A DNA stretch of 64,000 nt from positions 1 through 64,000 of the forward strand of contig BCIO01000002.1 in the NCBI GenBank assembly GCA_001599975.1, in the 5' to 3' direction. Both the position numbers and the translations under genes were made by a program. Each line of letters opens with the position of its first letter. Position 1 is the first letter of the stretch. The notes under the pieces are model-generated. The model did no database searches and had not been told where the DNA came from. It saw only the letters and a list, made by a program, of their open reading frames with translations. The stretch comes from Cystobasidiopsis lactophilus (Eukaryota > Basidiomycota > Agaricostilbomycetes > Agaricostilbales > Chionosphaeraceae). Positions 54,684 through 64,000 of the stretch are shown piece after piece.

Positions 54684-56385
54684 ATGCCCTCTTCGAATGC
54701 GCTGAACCAGCGCTCATCCGCCATTGTGACCCCGGAAATCGCTGCAGGCGCACTGAAGCAGATTGAGGTGGCCTTTACGTATGGCGGCCACCACAGCAAG
54801 TCCTACTACAATCAATTCTACCTTCTGTGTGCACTCTTCGGCCTGCTGGCCATCATCTTTTGCGGTCTCCTGATCCTCAGGCTTTATCGATGGCGGAGAG
54901 GGCAGGAAGCGTTCTGGCTTGTCAAAGTAGGGGAGCGTTCCCTTCCTCTTATTCTCGGACCTCGGCTCAGCATCAAGGTCAGCCCGTGAAGAGACCTCGC
55001 GGCACCTATCAAACTCCGCATGGGACAAACGTATTGGTCATCTCCTTGATCCCATTTTACGCCTTGACTGCTGTCGCGTCCTATAAATGGGGAAACGCAA
55101 TTCAAAGTCACGCCATCACGAATGTGCCCATCATTATTGGCCAGTTCGGCTGGATCCCGCTCGCGTATGTGCAATCTTGCAAAGGACTTGAGAAAATGTG
55201 CTTGTTTGACGGTCTCCCTCAGCATCGGCGCCTGGCTTACTATCGCTTCTCATCTAATCTCGACTTGCCTCATCCTGGACAGCATCGACACACGTGTGAC
55301 ACGCCTCGTTCCATCGCCCCTCGCGACACACATTTTTGTCTTCGGCTTCTTGACTTTCTTTGCGCTAAGTGGCTTGGGATTTGGCATCTGGCAGTCGTTG
55401 GAGCAAAACATAGTCTACGGCCAAGTCAACATCATTGTCGGCTTTCTCCGCCAAGCTGTGAATGGCGACTTTTCGGATGCTGATCTCCCAACTCTCCTCA
55501 AGGCCCAAGCTCGGGTCACTCACAATCAAGCGGAGCTTAGCTCCCAAGTTTTTGCATGGAGTGCGTCGCAGAGACACCCTTCAGCACTGCGCTAACGCAC
55601 GGCAACAGCTTTGGTCGGAAATGGCTACTTCATCCTACTCATCTACATTCCGTTCATCGTCCTCTGTAGGTGCACTTTATCGCATTTACCATGCTCTTGC
55701 CAATGCTCGAGCGCAGTCATCTGCCTCCTGCGAAAGCACGCTGTCTCCAGCTCAACTGGTCGCTCCGAGATCACCACCGAGTGGAAATCGCCCCAATTCG
55801 CCAGCGCCTCTGACAGCCTCACTTCACCTTTGCGTCGTACCTCAACCGACACAACAGCGCCGTCCAAGATCAGCCATGGGATCACGGCTTTCTTGCGCCA
55901 GCCCGTGCATGCGAGCGTGTTTAAGCAGCGGCTCCTCAACTACGTGAGTTCCAGCTTTGCTAGGCCATTTCTTCTTCTCACGCGAGTCATCAGGTCGTCC
56001 TACGAGCCATCCTTGTCTTGTCGTACGCCGTCGCTATCATCATCCAGGCGACTTGTTTGGTCGTGATTTCCCCACGAGAGCCGTCTTTTGCTGCCCTCGG
56101 AGTGCTGATCATGTTCTGGTAAGCCCATGTGTGCTGTTTGGATAAAGCTTCGCTGACGGTGGCGAAAGGACGCATATCGCGTTCGGCGCGCTTCTTCTGC
56201 TCATCTTGGCCGTCCAAAGTTTAACCAGCGATCCGAAGCACGCCTCCATCAACCGCAACCTGGAAACCAGGCGAGGTACTCTCTCGACCCTGCCCGTCCC
56301 CATCAACATTCGCATCGACCGGGACTCGGCCGTCACGGTGCAGGTCTCTCTCGAGGACGAGTATGAGAAGAAGGGCACGAAATGA
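54684..56385 (+). CDS. Seven-membrane-segment protein, possibly a GPCR-like receptor
   Basis: Seven exons: 54684-54926, 54983-55164, 55223-55560, 55609-55665, 55717-55943, 55994-56118 and 56169-56385. Phases close and give 462 residues. Seven hydrophobic segments can be counted: YLLCALFGLLAIIFCGLLI, VLVISLIPFYALTAVA, AWLTIASHLISTCLIL, FVFGFLTFFALSGLGF, YFILLIYIPFIVLFICLL, ILVLSYAVAIIIQATCLVV and IAFGALLLLILAV. A Ser/Thr-rich loop of about 60 residues separates segments 5 and 6, and a hydrophilic tail follows. This topology fits fungal receptor-like proteins, but I see no signature of a named class such as Ste3 or Git3. The start is uncertain because upstream sequence also looks coding. Confidence 0.6.
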
Positions 56386-56496
56386 TGTTTGTAAATGGGA
56401 GGGAGTTAATTGAGTGTACTTTTAACAACAAGAGCCTTCGGTTGCCATTAGGCATGCTTCGTTCACTGGCACGGTGTTCCCGCGAGCTAAGACTGT

Positions 56497-58111
56497 CTAC
56501 AAGATCTTACACTTGAGTCCGCCCCTCATAGGCAACGTCAAACTGTCCTCCGTCTCTTTGTCCCGTTCTTCGCCCGGCGCCAACTCCAAATCGGCCTCTC
56601 TTAACAGCGCCACCACAAAGTAGACCGCTTCCGCGATGGCCAATTTCTTGCCCAAGCAATTTCTCGGCCCACCGTTAAAGACAGGCAGTTCGTGCGACGA
56701 CCGACCGATGAGATCGCCATTCAAATCTAGGAAGCGATCAGGTTGAAAGCGAAGGGCATCGGGGCCGTACACCATGGCGTCGCGACCAAAGGCGTAAGGA
56801 GACCAAACGACCAGCGAGTGAGAAGGAAGGAAGAGGCCGTCCTCAAAAGCGAAGTCTTGCTCCACTTGGCGGATCTCGAGCGGGATGGGTGGGTGCAGGC
56901 GTAGGCTTTCCCAAACGACCGCATGGGTGTAAGGCAAGATGGACGGGTCGATGGTGGTGGAGTCGAGCAAGGTGCCAGATGGGACACTGCGGGCTGCCTC
57001 TTGGCGGATCTTGAGCGCGACATCCGGGGAGCGCAACACCTCCCAGACTGTCCACAGCAGATTTTGAGCCGTGGTGTCTCGACCTGTGGATTTTGAAAGA
57101 TGACTGGTAGAACATGAGTTCTGGAGGGCGCCAAAAACGCACCGGCAGACAGAAAGTTGATAGCGGCATCAGCAGCCATTTGGTCATCCTTCAGCGCTGC
57201 GTGAAAATCCTCGAGCAGGCGCAAAGGCGTTGGGTTGGCGTCTCGCTCCTTGATCCTTGAAAGACCAAATTCATGTACCACCTTGAGGTTCTGGCGGAGC
57301 TTGGCCCCAAAGAGCAAGCGGAACAGCTTCCAAAGTGGGTTGGTGAACCGCCGATCAACGTCTGCCGAGGTTTCCGCAAAGGCCGCAGCAAAAGGGTGAG
57401 AAACTGAAAGGTCGCTCTTTGAGTCGCAGCAAGGATCAGATGCCGAATAAGAGACGGGAGAAAAGGAAAGGACACACGCCGTAGGAAACGAAGCCCATGA
57501 TTGAAGTCGTAAAGTCTTCAATGATCTCGGCCAGGTCCACCACTCTTCCCTTGCCCTCCTTTAGTCTCTTCTTCGTGCCCTCAAACACAGCCGGAAACGT
57601 TTGGTTGACGATGTACTCCACGTTCGCCGAAGCCAAGAACTCTTTGCCCACTTTCCTTTGAGCGGCCCAAATGTCCCCGTCAGCGTTGACAATCCCATTT
57701 CCAAACAGATCAAAACTGCGCTCCTTGAAAAAAGGGCCTTTAGTGAACAGGTCGAACTTGGTGAAGATGACCTTGAGGGTGGCCGGGTTATGAATGACGA
57801 CGGCTTGAGGGAGAGTGGGGACGGAGAGCTCGACTGGTGTTAGGTGGTGAGTGTTTTTCAGATGCGAGAACCAGTCTAGGAGGTTTTGGCGCGAGGAGAG
57901 AGTGAACAGTCGGGCGTGGCCGATGACCGGCCAAGCGTTCGGTCGTCTGCCAGCCCATTACGAAATGAGCCTCCCTAACATGGGCTCTAGTAGTAACAAA
58001 GGCCCACTTTAAAGGTCGGCCTTGGAAGGCAATCGGTTTCCACCGAAAATGCCGGACTGACAGGAACAAGACAGCCAGCAGAAGGACGGCCTGCAAAGCC
58101 GCCACAGCCAT
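56497..58111 (-). CDS. Cytochrome P450 monooxygenase
   Basis: Four exons, in transcript order 58111-58044, 57946-57478, 57416-57143 and 57083-56497. Phases close and give 465 residues. N-terminal anchor MAVAALQAVLLLAVLFLSV; PVIGHARLF; an I-helix AGRDTT; ExxR (ESLR, in VVWESLRLHPP); a PDRFLD segment; and the haem loop FNGGPRNCLGKK, with the Cys ligand. The pattern (AGRDTTA, HPPIPLEIR, FNGGPRNCLG) resembles CYP52/CYP63-like alkane or fatty-acid hydroxylases of fungi; the substrate remains inference. It is a typical microsomal P450, clearly different from the one at 14,526 in haem loop and length. The first intron is 97 nt, longer than the neighbours'. Confidence 0.87.
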
Positions 58112-58519
58112 TTCGACTGCCTCAAATTCCGCTGCAGAATCACAACAGCAGCTGTTATAGAGAAGTTGCAGCTTCTGATCGAGGCATTTCCGAGAGCTGG
58201 CCGCCCGCTGATCGCTGCGTCGCAAGTGATTGATGCAGGCTGGAGGGCAAAGGCTGATGGGCAGTGCGCTCGCCGAGACGATAAATGCCACTACTGTGCA
58301 AGACGAGTATTGGCCGACGCGACAAGGAAAGCAAGGGCGGTTGGACAGGATCAACCCTCGTCAAATGGCTTGGCTTTTTGAATGAGCTGGCGCCACCACT
58401 CACGGTTCGTCTCATGTCTTTCATTGGAACGCCTTTCTATTCACAATCGTTGGTCTGAACTAAAATTCGAGAAATCGTCAACGGCGCCAAGAACGCAGAG
58501 TCCATCCCTTAAACCCCAA
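58112..58519. other. Intergenic region between P450 and Hse1
   Basis: About 400 bp; no gene recognised. It should contain the P450 promoter and the Hse1 terminator. Confidence 0.4.
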
Positions 58520-60901
58520 TCAGTGCTGCTGCTGCACACCCTCCTGCCCTTGCGCCGGATACCACTGCTGCTGCTGGGGCTGGTGATGTTGCTCTTGTGC
58601 TAGGTGCGGGTAGTAACCTTGGCCCGGCGCAGCCCCAAGATTCAAGTTGCCCATGTCCACCACTGGCGCCTGCGACGTCAATGAAGGCTGCCTGGACGGC
58701 GCGCTTTGCTGCGGGTAGGGAGTAGGTTCAGGTTGCTGTTGCCAAGAAGCAGGGACGTAAGTGGTTGCGTAAGGGTTAGGAAGGGGAGGGGAAGCAGGCG
58801 CGATTTCCGGGGGCGCGGAAGAAGGTGGAGGCGCGCTGATTTGAGGTGGCGGAGGTTGCTGGTACTGTTCTTGAGGAGCGTGATACTGCTCTTGTTGTTG
58901 TGGGTGGTACTGCCCTTGAGGCGGGTAGGGTTGCTGCTGTTGTTGAGGGGGAGGTTGTTGGTGCTCTGGTGGAGGAGCGCCACCGGGCTGAGGTTGAGGA
59001 TAGTAGGCTTGCTGGGGCTGGGCCTGCGCTTGAGGTGGATGACTGTCCGGACCACCATGGGGATGCTGTTGCTGCTGCTGCTGGGGGTAGTAGAACTGGG
59101 GTTGCTGCTGTTGAGGTGGTGGGCCTTGCTGTTGGCCAGGGTAGCCTGTGCAGAACAAACCGCTAGCCCATCAAAATTTGAGAATTGATAGAGTGTAGAG
59201 CGTTTGCGCACCTTGTGGGACAGGAGCCCCATAAGGTTGGCCCGCCGAAGCGTTGTGGCGAGCCCACGAGTCGTCGAGCATGACTTCGTACGCCCGCTTG
59301 GCCTCGACAAACTTGGTGTTGATGTCCAGCAGTTCCTCTGTGCATGCACAAAGAGCAATATTCAGATGGTCAGAAATGAATGAAGGGAGATCGGCCACGC
59401 ACCTCTGCGGGAAGCATACTTGTCGATCAGCTTGACCACTTTCGGTCGGAGGCTGAGGCATTGTTGGTACAGTTCCTGTTCGACGTTTCTCAATCTATCC
59501 GAAAAGAGATAGAGTGGGAACAGGCAACGAACCGTAATCTCGTCGTCGTCGGAAATGGTGGCCATTGGGTTAGGTGTGGCGTCGGCCTTCCTGAGCAGCT
59601 CCAGCAGCCGGTCCACCGCGCCCACGCTCCCAAACACGCCCGCTTCCACTTTGGCCTCTTGGACCAGCGTGTCCTCGTTCAAGTCGGGCAGGACCTCGAC
59701 CCAGTTGACGGGGAAGATGCCCACGCGACCGCGGCTCTCGCCGCGCCACCACTCGGCGTACGTCTTGTCCAGGACGCGGACGATGTCCCCTTTGCGCAAG
59801 GGCAGCTCGTCGGACTGGTTCGGGTCAGGTTCGAAGTCGTACAGGGCCTTGGCGCGCGGGATCTGGGGGTGTCTGGCTTTCTGCTGCGGTGGCGGGGCCG
59901 CTTGAGGCTGCGGAGGTTGTTGCTGGTGCTGGGGCGCGATAGACGGGGAAGGTTGACGCTTGATGTGGTTGACACCAGGCTGGAGGACGTCGGGCAAAGG
60001 CTTGTTCTGGCCCTGCTGCTGGACCGAGGAGGGGGCGGCGTAGCCTTGGGGGTAGGGCAAGTTGCTCGGCTGGCCAAAGACGGACTGGGAGGACCTGCGC
60101 TCCGCTTCTAGCTGGGACTCTCGGATGGCGCGCTGCATGTCCTCCTCCTCCTTCCTGAGCAGCTCGGACTCGGACACCCGCCCCGGCCGCTGTGGCGGTT
60201 CGTCCTCGTGGTAGTTGATTCCTGTGCGGCAAGTATTGGGTCAAATACTCCGAAGCGCATGAAGTAAGGACCAAGACGCACCTCGGCCCTTGAGCGAGTC
60301 CAGGGCGGCCTCCATCAAGCCGAGCCGCTCGTCGTTGCTGAACTCGGCGGCCCACTTCTTCATGAGCAAGAACGCCCGCTTCTTGACCTTGTCATGCGAC
60401 GTCTGTTCGTTTGTGATGCCCAGTTAGCCTGATTGAAGAGCCAGGCTAAGGGGGGAGACCGGCAACGAACCCGCTCAGTGACGAGCCGCTTGATGGACTC
60501 TGTGAACGAGGCGGAGGCGACTTCTCGGTGCAGCGGCGCTTTGCAGTTGCTCACCAAAGCGTCGGCCAGCTGTTTGGTGGTCGCTGTCAAAGCTGTGGGA
60601 TGCTGGCAGAGGTCAAAGAGGGCCACGCACGGTCAACGCGAGCAGCTGGACATTCGCAGATCGATGCAGCAAGCGCCGCTGTAGGGATTGGACCACATTC
60701 CGGGCTCTGTATACATTTCGCTTAAGTCCTGGCCACGAACTTGTGTGTTTGCGAGGGACTTTACCCCAGCTCGCCCTCGGACTCGACTTTGTCGCAGACG
60801 GTGAGGAGCACATCCCAAGACTCGGACGTCTCCGACTCAGCCGTCGCTTTGTCCACAATCGCGTCGAATGGGTTCGCAGCGCCGCCTTTGAAGCCGAACA
60901 T
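58520..60901 (-). CDS. HSE1: ESCRT-0 subunit Hse1 (STAM-like)
   Basis: Start ATG 60901. Early exons in transcript order are 60901-60765, 60706-60631, 60569-60471, 60402-60282 and 60221 onward; the last exons reach the TGA at 58520. Domain order: a VHS domain (FDAIVDKATAES...ANVQLLALTLADALVSNC), a UIM-like helix (EEEDMQRAIRESQLE), an SH3 domain (RAKALYDFEPDPNQSDELPL...WWRGESRGRVGIFPVNWVE), a GAT-type coiled region (LYQQCLSLRPKVVKLIDKY), and a long Gln/Pro/Tyr-rich tail. This is the full plan of Hse1, which with Vps27 sorts ubiquitinated membrane proteins at endosomes. The tail is compositionally extreme and should vary in length. Splices near 59,480-59,533 and 59,160-59,220 are the least certain. 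Confidence 0.9.
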
Positions 60902-61929
60902 TGCTTGTTGGATGAACAGGGAGCAACGAGGAGGCCAGCCGAGCGAGGCGCTGCTTGGAGAGAGACCGCCGCCACTGATGGTTCTTGCTCGTGCTTTGCG
61001 GTGACTTGATTGCTGCCTGTTTGCTCGTACGGATGCTCTTTAAAGATTGTGACTGGGTGGGAGGGCTCCCGATTGCTTGCGGCTAGGCAAGACGACTTGC
61101 ATTGGCCTGGAGCTTGGCGGTCGGCCAGCCTGGCGTCCACTCTGCCAGGCCTCTGTTCTTGTCGCGTTGACACTGGTTAGACTCTTATTCGGTCAATCAA
61201 GAGAGCTGCTTGAACAGGGAATGCGAAACTTGACCTTCTAGTGCTCGCTCGACTTGCTCGCCCACTTCCCTGCCAATTGACTGCCGTTCTTGCCACTCCC
61301 GACTGTCATCGCGTTCCCGACACAGAGGAGACTTAATTCAGCAGCTACTCGGCCAGTGTCCAACGTGCAGTCCGGTCCCAGTCCAGAAGCCGTTCAACAT
61401 GTACCTACCCCTCCCTCGGAAGTCGTCTTCTGTCTTGGCTCTATCTCTCCTCTGAAACGACTTTGCTACTTGAATTTGAAACATGAGGTCTCGCTCAACC
61501 CATCCCCAACGTTCTGGAACGCAACGAGCTACCTGTCTCAGGCTGTCTTCGGAAGGCGACCTCTGACCTGGCTTCTATCCCAATTGCCCTCTGTCCCCAT
61601 TGCGCCTTCCTGTTATCAGCATGCAATTGCTCCTAGCAGTGGGTCCTAGCACTTCTTGCGGCAGAAATGTTACCACAGCTCGAGAGCAACCTTTAAGTGA
61701 GCACCACGATGCCTTCAGAAGTCGCTTGTGCGAAGGGTGTTTCGTATCGCTTTGAAACCGACCTTGGTACCGTTTCAGATGTCGGTCGAAGGTGGCTTGA
61801 AACCTAAAGGACCTAACGGTCAGCTTGCTCGGCCTGCCAGGACGGAGGCAGACCTGTCCTCTTTTGATCGTCAACCGCAATCACTGACGCCTACCCTCTT
61901 CGTAATCGACCACCTGTCGTGAAATTCAC
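60902..61929. repeat. Non-coding block duplicated at 62.9-63.7 kb
   Basis: About 1 kb upstream of the gene at 61,930. Large parts recur at 62,940-63,480: GGAGAGAGACCGCCGCCA, CAGGCCTCTGTTCTTGTCGC followed by GTTGACACTGGTTAG, and CAGTCCGGTCCCAGTCC, in the same order and spacing. It may include promoter elements shared by the genes at 61,930 and 63,916. Confidence 0.75.
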
Positions 61930-62719
61930 ATGGACACCAAACTTGACGCAAATGCGGGCATTCTTCGGGCTGACCGCGTAGACAAGGCTATCAAGGCAAT
62001 CGAAGAGCCCCGGCGCCAAGCGGCTTTTCACATCATTATGGAATGCAATCAAGGTACCCGCTCATTTTGCCGGCGTTCGACAGTGAATTTTAACTGGTAA
62101 AGTCTTCACAGAGATACAAGATTGCACCTATGCGCTCGGGCACGTAAGCTATTGCTCATCTTCCTCTACATTTACTTCACCATGACTGCAGGAGCTGGCG
62201 GTTTTTCATGATCTTCCGGGTCGGGACGACAAAAACGCCGAACGCGCTCGTCAGGCTGCCGGTGGCAAAGCTGTCGCTGCCAGCGCCAAGGTGAGCTTTG
62301 CCGGGCAGCGTTTGATCAGTATTTCTCGGTCAACTTCGCTTTCTAAAGCTCTACGAGATCGCGGAAGAATTTGCGCAAACCGCTATTCTGGCGGCTCAGT
62401 TCGCCCAGGAGGTAGATGCCTCTTTACTGTCTGTGTGCAACTTTCTCATCTGTCTGCTCTCCTCTCCAAGGTGGAAGCGATGGTCAAAGTGGCCATCGAT
62501 CGCGCCGAACTGACCTCTCAGAAGCGTGTAAGCGCGATCGTCGCCGCCTTCAAAGCCTTGGTGGACCCTAAAGTTACCCAACAACTGCACAATCTTGTCG
62601 CCACCCATGGAGATCCAGCCTGGATTCATAGGTTCCACGTTTCAGAGGAGCTTTCTGAGGCTGAGCGTGCGAAGAATTTGGAACGGATGGAAGAGCATTT
62701 ACGCAAGCACTTTGCATAA
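61930..62719 (+). CDS. Small helical protein of unknown function
   Basis: Five exons, 61930-62053, 62112-62143, 62192-62290, 62349-62411 and 62471-62719. Phases close and give 188 residues. It is rich in Ala, Glu, Lys and Gln and predicted helical (GILRADRVDKAIKAIEEP, LYEIAEEFAQTAILAAQFAQE, VEAMVKVAIDRAELTSQKRVSA). No signal peptide, membrane segment or known motif. The C-terminus (AERAKNLERMEEHLRKHFA) looks coiled-coil-like. No function is assigned. The same upstream sequence precedes another gene start at 63,916. Confidence 0.65.
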
Positions 62720-63915
62720 GGGCTGGCTACATTTCGTATTGTAAATTGCAGCCTTGATGGTCTTATTACATGCCCAAAAGCAGTTTGAGCCACCTCGGCC
62801 CACTCCCGGAGCTCGCACCGTTTGCCACCGCCCACGCATTGGCTCCCTCGCAAGTTGAACGGAGGCCGCTTTTCTGATCCGTTCTTGAGCAGCCGCGTCT
62901 TCTGGACCTTGTTGTCCTACATGATGCTCCTGGATTGCTTGGACGGGGAGCAACGAAGTGTGAATGAGGACCTCGGCCGGCGGCGACGAGCGACGAGGCC
63001 GCTCTGCTTGGAGAGAGACCGCCGCCATTGACGGCCCTTGCTCGTGCTCTGCGAGCTTTAGTTGCTTCCTGTTCACGCGTAGGGGCGCTCTCTGACGCCT
63101 CTGATTGGATAAGAGGGCTCCCGATTGTTTGCAGCCGGGCAAGTCGACTTGCATTGGCGTTGAGCTTGGCGGTCGGCCAGCGTGGTGTCTGCTGCTGCCA
63201 GGCCTCTGTTCTTGTCGCGTTGACACTGGTTAGGCTCTCATTCGGTCAGACGGAAGAATTGCTTGACCCAGAAATGCGAGACTTGACCTTCTAGCCCTTC
63301 CTCACCTTGCCCGCACGACCTCCCTGCCTATCTGACCGGCGTTCTCGCCACTTTTGACTGTCATCTCGTTCCCGACACAGAAGAGACTTCATTCAGCAGC
63401 TACTTGGCCAGTGTCCAACGCGCAGTCCGGTCCCAGTCCGGAAGCCGTTCAATATGTGCCCGCCCCTCCCTCGGAAGTACCACCTCCAACATTCTGAGAC
63501 GTCCGGAATTGGTTCGTCTCAGGCCTTCCTCGGAAGTCGACTTCTGTTTCGGTCTGTGCCGGAACCCATCGAGTGCTGGCTACCTCGTTCATGCTGTAAT
63601 GCTGCTCTAACGCAATCCGTTTAATTTCTCCATAAAGTTTCAGTTCGGGTGGCAGCCGCTGTTGGAGCAGCTGGAGACAAGGAACGACTTTCGCTGAACA
63701 GCTTTCTGCAGCCTTCATGTCTCGCTTTACGAAGACCGCTCGTGTGACAATGAAACTTGAAGAGCTGTCGTTTCATCCTTCGAGGTCGGCTTGAAACTCA
63801 GAGGTCTGAACCAGTCAGCTGCCTACTGCTTGACACAGTGGTAGGCTTGCACGGTTGGACTCTTCAACTCCAACATCTCCTTCTCAGCTCAATCACTCTC
63901 AACATATCCAAACCA
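62720..63915. repeat. Second copy of the duplicated upstream block
   Basis: About 1.2 kb without a supported gene; 62,940-63,480 repeats the block at 60,940-61,400. The remainder, next to the start at 63,916, also resembles 61,400-61,930 in places (for example GAAGTCG and GGTCGGCTTGAAACTCA-like stretches). Confidence 0.65.
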
Positions 63916-64000
63916 ATGCTGGACGACTGGCTTAAGGATCAGGTCCCGGCTAGCGATCTGTCGGAGCTGCAGGCCAGCCTGGCCAAAGTCACCAACCGCG
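63916..64000 (+). CDS. 5' end of a gene cut by the window edge
   Basis: ATG at 63,916 after CAAACCA opens a frame MLDDWLKDQVPASDLSELQ... that runs out of the window without a stop. It lies downstream of a copy of the block that precedes the gene at 61,930, so it may be a related gene, but the visible 28 residues do not resemble that protein. Confidence 0.45.
   Translation, partial: MLDDWLKDQVPASDLSELQASLAKVTNR

Noticed and set aside
58706-59188. Arg/Leu-rich frame on the plus strand
   Set aside because: Antisense of the Gln/Pro-rich Hse1 tail; composition follows from CAG/CCA codons.
60613-61173. Minus-strand frame beginning MSTRQEQRPG as a gene
   Set aside because: Seen in both duplicated blocks but overlaps Hse1 5' exons and diverges without a recognisable domain; kept only as a finding.

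Overview
The window is nuclear DNA of a filamentous or dimorphic fungus, most likely a basidiomycete. The reasons are intron-dense genes (3 to 14 exons) with introns mostly 50-65 nt, GT donors of the gtgcg/gtaag/gtgag type, GC-rich coding sequence and basidiomycete-style gene content. The lineage call is inference. Gene models were built by hand from reading frames plus splice sites that keep the frame. Where I say exon phases close, the exon lengths sum to a multiple of three.

Left part (1-22 kb): an F-box-like gene; a LINE-type ORF1 on the minus strand without a visible ORF2; then housekeeping genes. These are a Kap123/importin-4 karyopherin, a ZNHIT2-type HIT zinc-finger protein, a TMEM16/anoctamin scramblase (convergent, 4 nt from ZNHIT2), a cytochrome P450, a sulfotransferase-like P-loop protein, an unrecognised acidic protein, and a membrane protein.

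Middle (22-38 kb): a 14-exon mitochondrial succinyl-CoA:3-oxoacid CoA-transferase with a probable GC-AG intron; a TMEM33/Pom33-like protein; an unresolved 1.9-kb stretch; a secreted cysteine-containing protein; a small very Cys-rich protein; two adjacent proteins with related Cys motifs; an 11-exon short-chain dehydrogenase; and two tandem F-box-type genes.

The most unusual region is 38.0-49.7 kb, a minus-strand array of phosphomannomutase (SEC53/PMM) sequences. Two copies have coherent full-length spliced reading frames (38,070-39,542 and 48,441-49,659). Between them lie about 2.36-kb units, each holding a near-intact C-terminal half joined to a heavily decayed full-length copy. One unit is cut by an unrelated three-exon gene.

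Right part (50-64 kb): a tandem pair of unrecognised proteins with identical three-exon structure, a seven-membrane-segment receptor-like protein, a second P450, the ESCRT-0 subunit Hse1, a small helical protein flanked by duplicated non-coding sequence, and the first bases of a further gene at the right edge. I saw no CRISPR array and no rRNA. I cannot exclude tRNAs, because I did not fold the sequence systematically.
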